This document shows positions 1-8,338 of a DNA stretch of 44,871 nucleotides, in pieces (within the stretch, counting starts at the first letter, position 1; the number at the start of each line of letters is the position of its first letter). The position numbers were made by a program, and so were the translations under genes. Under the pieces are notes generated by a model, which saw only the letters and a program-made list of their open reading frames with translations, had not been told where the DNA came from and made no database searches. Origin of the DNA: a virus; IMG/VR virus record IMGVR_UViG_3300044446_000014, positions 1 through 44,871 of that record; one strand, given 5' to 3'.

Positions 1-12
1 CGAGCGCCAAAC
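1..12. repeat. 12-base direct terminal repeat, left copy (possible cos overhang)
   Basis: CGAGCGCCAAAC is repeated exactly at 44860-44871. A 12-base match of prefix to suffix is very unlikely by chance, and a reading frame crosses it intact. It is either a filled-in cohesive end (lambda cos is also 12 bases) or an assembly overlap of a circular molecule. Confidence 0.85.
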
Positions 13-817
13 CCCCGTCCATCGGGCCGCACATTCGCCCGCAAGTTTCAACGACGGGGCCAAACTATGGCCAGCAGATCGGCCGGAACGGCGTCGCGTC
101 GGCGCGCTGCGGCCTTTTCCGCGCAATGCCCGGCTGCACAGTCCGGAACAGATCCAGCAAGTCGCCAATTCGATCAGCGAATGGGGCTGGACCAACGCAG
201 TGCTGATCGATGAGGATGGAGAAATCATCGCGGGCCATGCGCGCGTGCTAGCAGCGCAGCTGCTCGGGCTCGACGACGTGCCCTGCATCGTGGCGCGCGG
301 CTGGACCGATATTCAGAAGCGCGCCTACATCATCGCCGACAACAAACTCGGCCTGAACGCGAGCTGGGACGATGCTCTGCTAAAACTCGAGATCGGCGAT
401 CTCAAGGAATTGGGGGCCGACATCGGCCTGACCGGCTTCAGCACGGGCGATCTCGCGCAGCTCTTTCTCGAACGCGAGGATGGCCGAACCGACGTGCGCG
501 GCGAGTGGCAGGGCATGCCCGGCTACGAAATGAAGGATGTTTCCGGCACGAAAGTCACGGTGCATTTCGAGAGCGAGGCCGATATCGTGGCATTCGAGGC
601 GCTGATCGGGCAGCACATTCCGCGCAACGTCATGGCGATCTGGTATCCCTACAAGCCGCCGGCCGATGCCAAGTCGCTGGTGTGGGAAGGCGAAGATGGA
701 TCCGCAGTTTCCGCTCTACATCCCGAGCAAGGGCCGCAGCCAGTTCATGATGACTTCGAGGGCACTCACGCAAATGAGGCTGCATCATCGCGTGGTGGTC
801 GAGCCGCAGGAGGTTGA
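1..817 (+). CDS. ParB-like (ParB/Srx fold) protein, C-terminal part; the gene begins at 44780 across the join
   Basis: The frame is open from the first base of the window and is in register with the ATG at 44780, giving a 298-residue protein over the joined ends. It shows the ParB N-domain pattern: RNARLHSPEQ near residues 69-78, then VLIDEDGEIIAGHAR at about 94-108, matching the GEIIAGHxR box of phage ParB-like nucleases/NTPases. In phages such proteins often sit beside terminase genes; their role there is unsettled (DNA binding, nicking or CTP use). An internal GTG at 200 is not the true start, because it would cut off half of the conserved domain. The last 40 or so residues overlap the next gene by 122 bases and look like out-of-frame sequence, so the functional protein may end near residue 255. 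Confidence 0.85.
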   Translation, partial: ERQTPVHRAAHSPASFNDGAKLWPADRPERRRVGALRPFPRNARLHSPEQIQQVANSISEWGWTNAVLIDEDGEIIAGHARVLAAQLLGLDDVPCIVARGWTDIQKRAYIIADNKLGLNASWDDALLKLEIGDLKELGADIGLTGFSTGDLAQLFLEREDGRTDVRGEWQGMPGYEMKDVSGTKVTVHFESEADIVAFEALIGQHIPRNVMAIWYPYKPPADAKSLVWEGEDGSAVSALHPEQGPQPVHDDFEGTHANEAASSRGGRAAGG

Positions 818-1628
818 TGCTTACCGCGCTGCCATCGCCGAGCACAGCATTGCCGCCGAGGTGGTCGTGCTCGATATGGCCTACAAGCGAAAGTACGATC
901 TGTGCGACGAGCACGGCTTGAGCAAGACTACCGGCTCAGGACCGGCCCGAAATTTTATCTGGGACCATGCCGTCGCTAGCGGTGCCGAGTGGCATTGGAT
1001 CATGGACGACAACATCCGCTGCTTCGGCCGCCTGCAGCACAACGAGAAGCATCGCGTGAACAGCGGCGCCGTCTTTGCGGCAATGGAGGATTTCACGCTG
1101 CGCTACAGCAACGTCGCCATGGCGGGGCCTCAGTACGACTACTTCGTGCCGCGCAAGAAACGCACGCCGCCGTTCTCGCCCAACCAGCGTATCTACAGCT
1201 GCAACCTGATCCGCAACGACGTGCCGTTTCGCTGGCGCGGCCGCTACAACGAGGACACTATCCTGTCGCTCGATATGCTCAAGGCGGGCTGGTGCACGAT
1301 CCTGTTCAACGCATTTCTGCAGTTCAAGACGCCGACGCAAGTGATGAAAGGCGGCAACACCGACGAGCTATATGCCGGTGATGGCATCCGGCCCGACGGC
1401 TCGCGCTATGCCGCCAACGGCACGACGGCCAAATCCGAAATGCTGGCGCGGCTCCATCCCGACTGTGCCGAAGTGATCTGGAAATACGGCCGGGTCCACC
1501 ATTGGGTCGACTACTCCCGCTTCAAGCGGCAGAAACTGATCAGGCGGCCGGGCGTTGATCTGGCATCGCGACCCGACGAATACGGGATGAAGCTGGTCAC
1601 AGCTCGTTCCGCGCAGGAGGCACGATAG
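696..1628 (+). CDS. TAGT-like glycosyltransferase (TET-associated glycosyltransferase family)
   Basis: A 310-residue protein with a GT-A style nucleotide-sugar transferase pattern: LYIPSKGR near residues 7-14, VVVEPQE at about 33-39, TGSGPARNFIWDHA at about 79-92 and the metal-binding-like MDDN at about 103-106. This matches the TAGT family, which is found in phages and predicted to glycosylate modified bases. The ATG at 696 follows a GGAAGG box and precedes the conserved LYIPSKGR. An upstream ATG at 666 would only add out-of-family residues. It overlaps the ParB-like gene by 122 bases, and TerS follows directly. No TET/JBP oxygenase is obvious here; the only 2OG oxygenase is at 21869-22579. 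The acceptor (base, protein or lipid) is unknown. Confidence 0.8.
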   Translation: MDPQFPLYIPSKGRSQFMMTSRALTQMRLHHRVVVEPQEVDAYRAAIAEHSIAAEVVVLDMAYKRKYDLCDEHGLSKTTGSGPARNFIWDHAVASGAEWHWIMDDNIRCFGRLQHNEKHRVNSGAVFAAMEDFTLRYSNVAMAGPQYDYFVPRKKRTPPFSPNQRIYSCNLIRNDVPFRWRGRYNEDTILSLDMLKAGWCTILFNAFLQFKTPTQVMKGGNTDELYAGDGIRPDGSRYAANGTTAKSEMLARLHPDCAEVIWKYGRVHHWVDYSRFKRQKLIRRPGVDLASRPDEYGMKLVTARSAQEAR

Positions 1629-2135
1629 ATGGCACGAGGTCCGAAGCCGATGCCCGCGGCGCTAGCCAAGCTGCACGGCAATCCCGGCAAGCGCGCCGTC
1701 GTCCTCGATGAGCCCGAAGGTCGTGGCGGTCCGCTGTGGGCAGCACCGCCATGGCTCGACGACGAGCAGCGCGCCCAGTGGGCCTACGCCCTAGAGTGCG
1801 CACCGCTCGGCCTGCTGACGGCGACCGACCGCGAATTGCTGGCGATCTGGGTCGTCGCCTCGGTCGAATACGCCCGCGCCATCTCGGAGGTGCGCAAGCT
1901 CGGACAGGTCGTGCGCTCCAAGGAGGGCGTGGCTTTCCAAAATCCGTTTCTCGGCATCGCCAACCGGCAGGCGTTGATCATGATGCGGGCGGGCAACGAG
2001 ATGGGCTTCAGTCCCGTATCGCGCGCCGCGCTCGGCCGTATCTCGGGAGAAATCCATGGCGCCACGGGCGCACCGGCTGCCAGCTCGCGGCTCGCGCAGT
2101 ACCTCGCGCAAAAACCGGATCGGCTCGACAGCTGA
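1629..2135 (+). CDS. terS: Terminase small subunit (P27 family)
   Basis: A 168-residue DNA-recognition subunit of the packaging motor. The N-terminus MARGPKPMPAALAKLHGNPG is the signature of P27-type small terminases. It is followed by a helical region with WLDDEQRAQWAYAL and a C-terminal stretch FQNPFLGIANRQALIMMRAGNE typical of the family. The ATG directly follows the stop of the glycosyltransferase gene, with GGAGG 8-12 bases upstream. It overlaps terL by 80 bases, as is common for this pair. It should bind near cos and hand the DNA to TerL. Confidence 0.93.
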   Translation: MARGPKPMPAALAKLHGNPGKRAVVLDEPEGRGGPLWAAPPWLDDEQRAQWAYALECAPLGLLTATDRELLAIWVVASVEYARAISEVRKLGQVVRSKEGVAFQNPFLGIANRQALIMMRAGNEMGFSPVSRAALGRISGEIHGATGAPAASSRLAQYLAQKPDRLDS

Positions 2136-3792
2136 CCAGCTCGACGAGACAACCGCCTATGCGCGGGCGGTGATCGCGGGCGAGATCGCAGCTGCTCGGC
2201 TGGTGCGCCTGGCCTGTGAGCGCCACCTGCGTGATCTCAAGACAGGGCGCAAGCGCGGCCTGTGGTTCGATGTCGACGCGGCGCAATTCAGGATCAACTT
2301 TTATCCGGCGTTTCTGCGCCACTCGAAAGGCGAATGGGCAGGCAAGGCAATCACGCTTGGGCCGTGGCAGAAATTCGTGGTCGGCAACGTGTTCGGCTGG
2401 AAGCGCAAGGACGGGACGCGCCGCTATCGCTACATCTACGAGGAGGTGCCGCGCAAAAACGGCAAGTCGACCAAGCTGGCAGGCGTCGGCCTCGACATGC
2501 TGGTGTGCGACGGCGAGCTGGGCGCTGAAATCTACGCCGCTGCCACGAAGCGCGATCAGGCCCGCATCATCTTCGATGAGGCCAAGCGCATGGTCGCTGC
2601 CTCGCCTGACCTTGCCGCCGAGGTGCGGCGGTTCAAGCTCAACCTCTCCATCGACCGCACCGGCAGCAAGTTCGAGCCCCTGTCATCCGACGAGCGCACG
2701 CTGGACGGCCTCAATCCCCACTGCGTGCTGATCGATGAGCTGCATCGCCATCGCACGCGCCACCTGCTCGATGTGCTCGACACCGCGCTGGGCTCGCGCC
2801 GTCAGCCGCTGTTGTGGATCATCACCACGGCAGGCGATGATGATCCGCAGTCGGTCTACAATTCGGAAAACGACTACGCGACCAAGGTGCTGGAAGGCGT
2901 CATCGAGGATGACAACGTGTTCGCCTTCATCGCCACCATCGACAAGGATGATCGGTGGGATGATCCGCTGGCGTGGGCCAAGGCCAACCCGAACCTCGGC
3001 ATATCGGTGAAGCTGGCAGACCTTGAGCGACAGGCACAGAAGGCGGCGCGCTCGCCCATGGCGCTGTCGGCGTTCAAGCGGCTGCGGCTCAACGTGAGGA
3101 GTGCCGTCGCAGAGCGCGCCATCGACATGGACATGTGGCACCAGAATTCGCGCGGCGCGTTCGACCCTGACAAGCTGGGCCGCATCAGGTGCTGGGGCGG
3201 CCTCGACCTCAGCAGCAAGATCGACATATCGGCCTTCGTCCAGCTGTTCGAGCCCGACGACGACGGCATCATGCGCGTGGCCTGCCGTTTCTGGATGCCG
3301 GGAGAGACCATCGAGGAGCGCGCTGACAGGGACCGCATGCCGTACCGGCGCTGGGTCGAGGAGGGCTGGATCGAGGCCACGCCCGGCAACGTCATCGACC
3401 ATGCTTCTATCAGGGATGCCGTCATCGCCACCAACAGCCGCTTCGAGCTGCACGATGTGGCCTTCGATCCGTGGAACGCCACGCAGCTCGCGGTGGAGTG
3501 CAACGAGCACGGCGTGAACATGTTCGAGTTTATTCAGGGCATCAAGTCGTACACCATGCCGACGAAAGAGCTGGCCAACCTGCTGCACGCCCGCCGCCTC
3601 GACCATGGCGGCAACCCCGTGCTGGCGGTGATGGCCTCGAACCTCAAGGTGCAGCGCGACAAAAATCTCAACGAGATGCCGCACAAGTCTCACAGCACCG
3701 GCCGCATCGACGGCATGACGGCCCTCATCATGGCCATCGGCCGCTACACGTCGAGCCAGTCCGAGCCGCAGCCCGGCGTGTTCGTGATCTAG
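2056..3792 (+). CDS. terL: Terminase large subunit (HK97/Terminase_1 type)
   Basis: A 578-residue packaging ATPase-nuclease. The adaptive Walker A is PRKNGKST (about 132-139) and the Walker B is VLIDELH (about 224-230) with D227 and E228. The C-terminal RNase H-like nuclease starts with GGLDLSSK (D384) and ends with the characteristic DGMTALIMAIGRY segment. Length and order fit HK97-type TerL. The ATG at 2056 lies inside terS and has GGGAGAAAT upstream. No later ATG keeps the N-terminal helix. The stop overlaps the end of a convergent small gene by four bases. Confidence 0.95.
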   Translation: MAPRAHRLPARGSRSTSRKNRIGSTADQLDETTAYARAVIAGEIAAARLVRLACERHLRDLKTGRKRGLWFDVDAAQFRINFYPAFLRHSKGEWAGKAITLGPWQKFVVGNVFGWKRKDGTRRYRYIYEEVPRKNGKSTKLAGVGLDMLVCDGELGAEIYAAATKRDQARIIFDEAKRMVAASPDLAAEVRRFKLNLSIDRTGSKFEPLSSDERTLDGLNPHCVLIDELHRHRTRHLLDVLDTALGSRRQPLLWIITTAGDDDPQSVYNSENDYATKVLEGVIEDDNVFAFIATIDKDDRWDDPLAWAKANPNLGISVKLADLERQAQKAARSPMALSAFKRLRLNVRSAVAERAIDMDMWHQNSRGAFDPDKLGRIRCWGGLDLSSKIDISAFVQLFEPDDDGIMRVACRFWMPGETIEERADRDRMPYRRWVEEGWIEATPGNVIDHASIRDAVIATNSRFELHDVAFDPWNATQLAVECNEHGVNMFEFIQGIKSYTMPTKELANLLHARRLDHGGNPVLAVMASNLKVQRDKNLNEMPHKSHSTGRIDGMTALIMAIGRYTSSQSEPQPGVFVI

Positions 3793-4085
3793 TGCAAGGT
3801 CTCGCAGCGGCCGATGAGCAGCCTGAACTTGAGCAGCCAGCCGCCGTCGTCGTCCCGGCTCATCATCGCCGGGCCGATGTGCTTCGCCAGTCGTTTGAAA
3901 CTCGGCTGCGCCATGAGCGCAATCATCTTGCGCACCAGCAAGCGCTGGTCAGCTGCACACAGGGCCACGCAGTAGCAACCGGGCCGCACCTCCACCACGG
4001 CCAGCGGCAGACCTGTTGCCCTGAGCAGATCGACCGATGCGCGCTGCGCGCAGTTGTCGAACGTGACGTGAGCAAAGTCAGTCAT
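3789..4085 (-). CDS. Hypothetical protein on the opposite strand, between terL and the protease
   Basis: 98 residues starting MTDFAHVTFDNC. On the minus strand the ATG is preceded by GGAGGAGTTACTG, a near-perfect ribosome binding site, which fixes this start over an in-frame ATG 14 codons earlier. The protein contains SFKRLAKHIGPAMM and no family I recognise. It is the only leftward gene in the head region and is convergent with terL, so it is probably a moron-type insertion with its own promoter, possibly controlled by the palindromic site at 4188. Confidence 0.72.
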   Translation of the reverse strand: MTDFAHVTFDNCAQRASVDLLRATGLPLAVVEVRPGCYCVALCAADQRLLVRKMIALMAQPSFKRLAKHIGPAMMSRDDDGGWLLKFRLLIGRCETLH

Positions 4086-4187
4086 CAGTAACTCCTCCCC
4101 TACGTGACCTTCGCTAGCTGTAAACACGGGCGGCTCGCCGCCACGCTTTCCTCAGCGAACGGATCCTTCTGATCGTCGGCGGGAACA

Positions 4188-4201
4188 TTAACGCCGCGTG
4201 A
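4188..4201. promoter_or_regulatory. Operator-like site, family TTAACGC-C-GCGTGA
   Basis: TTAACGCCGCGTGA occurs exactly here and at 26350-26363, with a degenerate copy at 22592-22605. All three copies lie in intergenic space next to the starts of leftward genes. Here it sits between the leftward gene starting at 4085 and the rightward small frame at 4235. The repeated element is an imperfect 8-1-8 palindrome, as expected for a dimeric repressor. Confidence 0.5.
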
Positions 4202-4234
4202 CAGTCGCGCGACACCCACAAAAGAGCACATCAC

Positions 4235-4405
4235 ATGATTGCGAAAAACATCCGGCCACGCGCTGGTCACGGCTTCGCGAGCGATATGCCTGCCGATGAA
4301 ACAGTCACCAAACCGGCCCGAAGCGCGAAGCCAGTGCGCCACCGCACCCGAGTGACCAGCAGCAAACCTGCAGCAGTCGCGCAGCGAATTCCCCGCAAGC
4401 AGTGA
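4235..4405 (+). CDS. Possible small basic protein upstream of the protease
   Basis: 56 codons, MIAKNIRPRAGHGFASDMP to IPRKQ, rich in Arg/Lys and without a recognised family. Its ribosome site is weak (AAGAG 10 bases upstream). The stop sits just before the GAGGAGC box that serves the protease. It fills most of a 330-base gap (4086-4417) that otherwise holds only the operator-like site. It could equally be untranslated leader. Confidence 0.35.
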   Translation: MIAKNIRPRAGHGFASDMPADETVTKPARSAKPVRHRTRVTSSKPAAVAQRIPRKQ

Positions 4406-4417
4406 GGAGCCCGAGCC

Positions 4418-5035
4418 ATGGCCAACCGCATGCCGCCCAAGGCGGGCGAAAAGCAAACCCGCGACGTCGACATCACCAAGGCAGGCAACCGCACCATCCG
4501 CTTCGTCGCGAGCGACGAGACCGTGGACCGATACGGCGACATCATCAGGGTCGACGGCTGGCAGCTCGACAACTTCGCCAAGAATGGCCCGCTGCTGTTC
4601 GGCCATGCCAGCCGGGAGCCACCCATCGGCACCGCCAAGGCGTGGGTCGAGGGCAAGCAGCTGCTGGCCGACGCCACGTTCCTGCCTGAGGGCGTCTCTG
4701 ACTTTGCCGATGAGGTGTGGCGCATCACCGATGCTGGTGCCCTCAAGTCGGTGTCGGTCGGCTTCCTGCCTACCAAGGCCCCGAATTACCTCTGGGCCGA
4801 CGACGATCCTGACCACGAGGAGTGGCCAATCGGGTTCGAGTTCGTCGGTCAGGAGCTGCTTGAATTGAGCGTCGTGCCCGTGCCTGCCAACCCGGCTGCA
4901 CTCGCCCTCGCCCGGTCTGTCGCAAGCGAACAGACCACCCGCCGACTGTTCATCCCTGACGCGCGGGCATCTGCCCACGTCGCGGCTGAGACACGGCGTC
5001 GAACCATCAATCTTGCCCGGCTCCGCGCCGGGTAA
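4418..5035 (+). CDS. Prohead maturation protease (HK97 family serine protease)
   Basis: 205 residues. The enzyme cleaves the capsid scaffold (delta) domain inside the prohead. Conserved blocks: NGPLLFGHASREPPIG with catalytic His63, LKSVSVGFLP with the nucleophile Ser (about 113), and QELLELSVVPVPANP near 152-166, all diagnostic of Peptidase_U35/HK97 proteases. The start ATG follows TGAGGAGC. The next gene begins 19 bases downstream. Confidence 0.93.
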   Translation: MANRMPPKAGEKQTRDVDITKAGNRTIRFVASDETVDRYGDIIRVDGWQLDNFAKNGPLLFGHASREPPIGTAKAWVEGKQLLADATFLPEGVSDFADEVWRITDAGALKSVSVGFLPTKAPNYLWADDDPDHEEWPIGFEFVGQELLELSVVPVPANPAALALARSVASEQTTRRLFIPDARASAHVAAETRRRTINLARLRAG

Positions 5036-5054
5036 TTCATGGGGAGACCATCCC

Positions 5055-6452
5055 ATGCGAAAGCACATCGAGGCGCTGCGCAAAAAGCGCAACGCGCATC
5101 TGGACGCCATGACGGCCCTGTCCGAGCTGGCGGCCAACGATAATCGGCTGTTCACCGAGGAGGAGCAGAAGGCGTTCGACAAGGATCAGCAGGAGCTGAC
5201 CGACATCGACGCGCAGATCGTGCGGCTTGAGGCAGTGGAGCGGCAGACCGCGTTGCAGGCCAAGCCTGCACCGAACCCGCTCAACCCGACGCCGAGCGCC
5301 GAGGTCATCCCGTTTAAGGCGTTCAAGGGGCAGGCGTTCACCCGCTTCGTCGGCGCACTGGCCATGGCCAAGGGCAACCTGCAGCAGGCCATCGAGCTGG
5401 CCAAGCGATGGGAACACCAGACGCCGGACGTGCTGACCGTCTTGCGCCATGCCCAGACACTCGGCTCGACCAACGATGCGCGCTGGCTGGAAAAGGCAGC
5501 CGTCGCTGTCGGCAATACCACCGACCCTGCGTGGGCGGCTCCACTGGTGGCCTACACGCGCATGACGGCGGAATTCATCGAGCTGCTGAGGGCCGAGACC
5601 ATCTTCGGCAAGCTGACCGGCTACGTCACGGTGCCGTTCAACGTGAAAATTCCGAGGCAGACTGCAGGAGCCTCGGCGGGTTGGGTCGGTGAAGGGCTGA
5701 GCAAGCCCGTCAGCCGTCTCAGCTTCGATGACGTCACCATCCCGTGGGCCAAGATCGCCGTGATCGTGGTGATCACGCAGGAGCTTGCAAGGTTCAGCAC
5801 ACCCGCCGCCGAGATGCTGGTGCGCAATGACCTGATCGCAACGATTGCCGAATTCATCGACAAGCAGCTGCTCGATGACACCGTGACGGCGATTGCAGGT
5901 GTGCGGCCTGCCTCGATCACCAACGCCGCGCACAAGGTGCCGTCGACCGGCAGCACCGTGGCAGCAGTGACCACCGACCTTGCGGCGGCAATGCTCTACA
6001 TGACCTCGAACAACATCCAGCTGCGCAACCCGGTGTGGCTGATGACACCGTCTGAGGCCATGTTCCTCGCCACGCTCAGGACCGCACAGGACATCTTCGC
6101 CTTTCCCGGCATGGGTGTCGGTCCTGCCACGGCCTCGAACCTCAATCAGGGGCAGACAGGTCAGAGCCTGATGGGCATTCCCGTGATCACCTCGGGCAAC
6201 GTGCCGACTGGCGTCATCGACCTGCTTGAGCAGTCGCAGCTCATGGTGGCCGACGATGGCGAGGTGCTGATCGACACCTCGACCGAGGCCTCGGTGCAGA
6301 TGGACAGCGCACCAGCCACGCCACCGACGCCGCTGGTTTCGTTCTGGCAACAGAACCTGCTGGGCATCAAGGCCGAGCGGTTCATCTACTGGATGATGCG
6401 CCGCGCTGCCGGGATCGTGGAGATCACCGGCTTCCCGGCACCGACGCCTTAA
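5055..6452 (+). CDS. Major capsid protein (HK97 fold)
   Basis: 465 residues. An N-terminal coiled-coil delta/scaffold domain (MRKHIEALRKKRNAHLDAM through about residue 75, with EEEQKAFDKDQQEL) is followed by the mature capsid domain with GWVGEGLSKPVS, VVITQELARFS and the C-terminal WQQNLLGIKAERFIYW. GGGGAGA precedes the ATG at 5055; an upstream in-frame ATG at 5013 would lie inside the protease gene. The substrate of the upstream protease is expected to be the first ~100 residues. A strong terminator follows, consistent with high-level expression. Confidence 0.93.
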   Translation: MRKHIEALRKKRNAHLDAMTALSELAANDNRLFTEEEQKAFDKDQQELTDIDAQIVRLEAVERQTALQAKPAPNPLNPTPSAEVIPFKAFKGQAFTRFVGALAMAKGNLQQAIELAKRWEHQTPDVLTVLRHAQTLGSTNDARWLEKAAVAVGNTTDPAWAAPLVAYTRMTAEFIELLRAETIFGKLTGYVTVPFNVKIPRQTAGASAGWVGEGLSKPVSRLSFDDVTIPWAKIAVIVVITQELARFSTPAAEMLVRNDLIATIAEFIDKQLLDDTVTAIAGVRPASITNAAHKVPSTGSTVAAVTTDLAAAMLYMTSNNIQLRNPVWLMTPSEAMFLATLRTAQDIFAFPGMGVGPATASNLNQGQTGQSLMGIPVITSGNVPTGVIDLLEQSQLMVADDGEVLIDTSTEASVQMDSAPATPPTPLVSFWQQNLLGIKAERFIYWMMRRAAGIVEITGFPAPTP

Positions 6453-6509
6453 GAGGGGCAGCCGGGCGGTCGGCGCTTTCCCATCCCATCAACCGGCCGT
6501 TCGACACTT

Positions 6510-6546
6510 GGGCGAGTGCAGGTCACCTGTGCTCGCCCTCTTTTTT
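6510..6546 (+). terminator. Rho-independent terminator after the capsid gene
   Basis: A 7-bp perfect stem GGGCGAG/CTCGCCC (6510-6516 with 6532-6538), an inner CAGG/CCTG pairing, then TCTTTTTT. It lies between the capsid stop and the ribosome site of the next gene. It probably lowers read-through into the portal gene. Confidence 0.85.
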
Positions 6547-6559
6547 CGGAGGCATCGCC

Positions 6560-6754
6560 ATGGCCAAGCGCAAGGTCGAAGCGAAGGACGAAATCATGGT
6601 CATGGCGACCAAGCGTTTTCGTCATCGCGCCGTCTACGTGAACTTGGGCGAGACACTGCACATGAGCCGCGCCGAGGCCGCCGACATGGTGGCACTGGGC
6701 TTCGTGCATGCGGTCGAGGCCCTGACACCATCGCGCGAGCCGGCCAATGGCTGA
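6560..6754 (+). CDS. Small hypothetical protein between capsid and portal
   Basis: 64 residues, MAKRKVEAKDEIMVMATKRF start, with GGAGG nine bases upstream. It has the look of the short beta-rich accessory proteins often encoded in head modules (VYVNLGETLHMSRAEAADMVALGFV), but I assign no function. It overlaps the portal start by eight bases, suggesting translational coupling. Confidence 0.7.
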   Translation: MAKRKVEAKDEIMVMATKRFRHRAVYVNLGETLHMSRAEAADMVALGFVHAVEALTPSREPANG

Positions 6755-8138
6755 CGACAAGCGCGGCCTGCTGCAGGTGCTGGGCAGTTGGGCCATCGGA
6801 GCCATCGAGCGCGCCACCGGCAGCGTTGCCCCTGCTTGGCACTGGCCGTCGAACCAAGGCATGCCGGGCTGGTGGGGCAATGGAGACCGAGGCCCCGTCG
6901 GCAGCTGGCAGATGAACCGCAACGCGCCGCAGGCTGGGCTTGAGCTGCTGGCGTTCAGCGCCGTGTATGCCTGCATCAATACCATCGCGTCCGACCTGTC
7001 GAAGCTGCCGTTGCAGGTGTTCGAGGTGGACATGGAAAGCGGCGCGCGAAAGCTGCGACGGACCGACTACTACGCCCAGCTGATGCGCGAGCCGAACACC
7101 TATCAGACGGCCAGCGATTTCATGTTCGCCTTCGTGCAGTCCTACCTCCTGCAGGGCAATACCTACTGCTACTGCGGCAAGCGCAACCGGCGCGGCGAGA
7201 TCACCGAGCTGCATGTGCTCAGGCCCTACAACGTGCGGCCGCTGATCCTGCAGGACGGCACGGGGCAGATTTTCTACGAGATCAACGAGGACTGGCTGGC
7301 GGGCATCACGCTGCCTGATCAGCGCATCCCCGAGCGCGACATCATCCACCATCGCCTGCCCCTGCTGCCGGGCTATCCGCTGGTCGGTGTCACGCCGATC
7401 TTCGCTGCCGCTGCCAGCTCGGCGGTGGGCCTGCAGATTTTGCGCGAGAGCCAGCAGTTTTTCGGCAATGCCTCGCGGCCCTCGGGTCTGCTGTCGACCG
7501 AGCAGCACATGAGCGACGACCTCAAGGCCCGCTACAAGCAGGAATGGGACCTCGCCTATCGCGGCGCGGAGTTCGGCAAGACAGCCGTGCTGTCGGGCGG
7601 CATGAAGTGGCAGCCGCTGACCATCACCGCACAGGATGCCCAGCTGATCGAGCAGCTGCGCTATTCGGTCGAGGATGTGGCGCGCGTGTTCCGCGTTCCG
7701 CCGTTCATGCTGGGTGACCTCAGCAAGGTGACATACCGCAACAACGAAACGCTGGTGCGCATCTACATGTCGAACTGCCTCGGCTTCCACATCGAGGCCC
7801 TTGAGCAGCGCCTGTCGCGCGCCTTCGACTTCCCGCAGAATTTTGAAATCCGCTTCGACCTGTCAGGTTTCCTGCGCACCGAGATCGACGTGCGCTTCGA
7901 TGCCTACGCCAAGGGCCTCAACGGTGGCTGGATCAGTGCCAACGAGGTGCGGGCACAGGAGGGCCTTGAACCCGTCGAGGGCGGTGACGAGCCGCGCGTG
8001 CAGATGCAGTACGTGCCCCTCAGTGACGCGACCGGACCACCGCCTGCACCAGCTGCACCACCACCGCCACCTGAGGCCACGATTGATCCGTCGCGCGTGC
8101 GGTCACTGCTGCGCGAGCGGATGCGGAGGGCAGCATGA
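6747..8138 (+). CDS. Portal protein (HK97 family)
   Basis: 463 residues forming the dodecameric DNA gate at the capsid vertex. Family features include the N-terminal helix AVYACINTIASDLSKLPLQVFE, the core LLQGNTYCYCGKRNRRGEITELHVLRP-type region, and VEDVARVFRVPPFMLGDLSKVTYRNNE near residues 310-335. The C-terminus is proline-rich (PAAPPPPPEATI). The gene follows the capsid gene instead of preceding the protease, which departs from the usual terL-portal-protease-capsid order. Confidence 0.93.
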   Translation: MADDKRGLLQVLGSWAIGAIERATGSVAPAWHWPSNQGMPGWWGNGDRGPVGSWQMNRNAPQAGLELLAFSAVYACINTIASDLSKLPLQVFEVDMESGARKLRRTDYYAQLMREPNTYQTASDFMFAFVQSYLLQGNTYCYCGKRNRRGEITELHVLRPYNVRPLILQDGTGQIFYEINEDWLAGITLPDQRIPERDIIHHRLPLLPGYPLVGVTPIFAAAASSAVGLQILRESQQFFGNASRPSGLLSTEQHMSDDLKARYKQEWDLAYRGAEFGKTAVLSGGMKWQPLTITAQDAQLIEQLRYSVEDVARVFRVPPFMLGDLSKVTYRNNETLVRIYMSNCLGFHIEALEQRLSRAFDFPQNFEIRFDLSGFLRTEIDVRFDAYAKGLNGGWISANEVRAQEGLEPVEGGDEPRVQMQYVPLSDATGPPPAPAAPPPPPEATIDPSRVRSLLRERMRRAA

Positions 8139-8338
8139 AACTTCGCATCCACCTCACGCGCGATGCGCGCGGCAGCACTGTCACCGATACCGAGACCGGG
8201 CATGAGTTCGAGCGCCTGACTGCCATCGAGGTGCGCGCCGCCATGGGCGAACCGACGACAGTGGTGCTGACCATGCTGGCCGAGGTGGAGATCGAGGCCG
8301 ACGCCGATGTGCAGCCGAAAGTCGGAGGCGCGACATGA
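8135..8338 (+). CDS. Small hypothetical protein in the head module
   Basis: 67 residues, MKLRIHLTRDARGSTVTDTE. It overlaps both neighbours by four bases (ATGA), so it is part of a coupled string. Acidic C-terminal half; no recognised domain. Confidence 0.7.
   Translation: MKLRIHLTRDARGSTVTDTETGHEFERLTAIEVRAAMGEPTTVVLTMLAEVEIEADADVQPKVGGAT

Noticed and set aside
2683-3693. 336-codon minus-strand frame opposite terL
   Set aside because: Antisense shadow; terL motifs are unmistakable on the plus strand.
4100-5182. 360-codon minus-strand frame opposite the protease
   Set aside because: Shadow of the well-supported protease and adjacent sequence; high GC leaves the antisense frame open.
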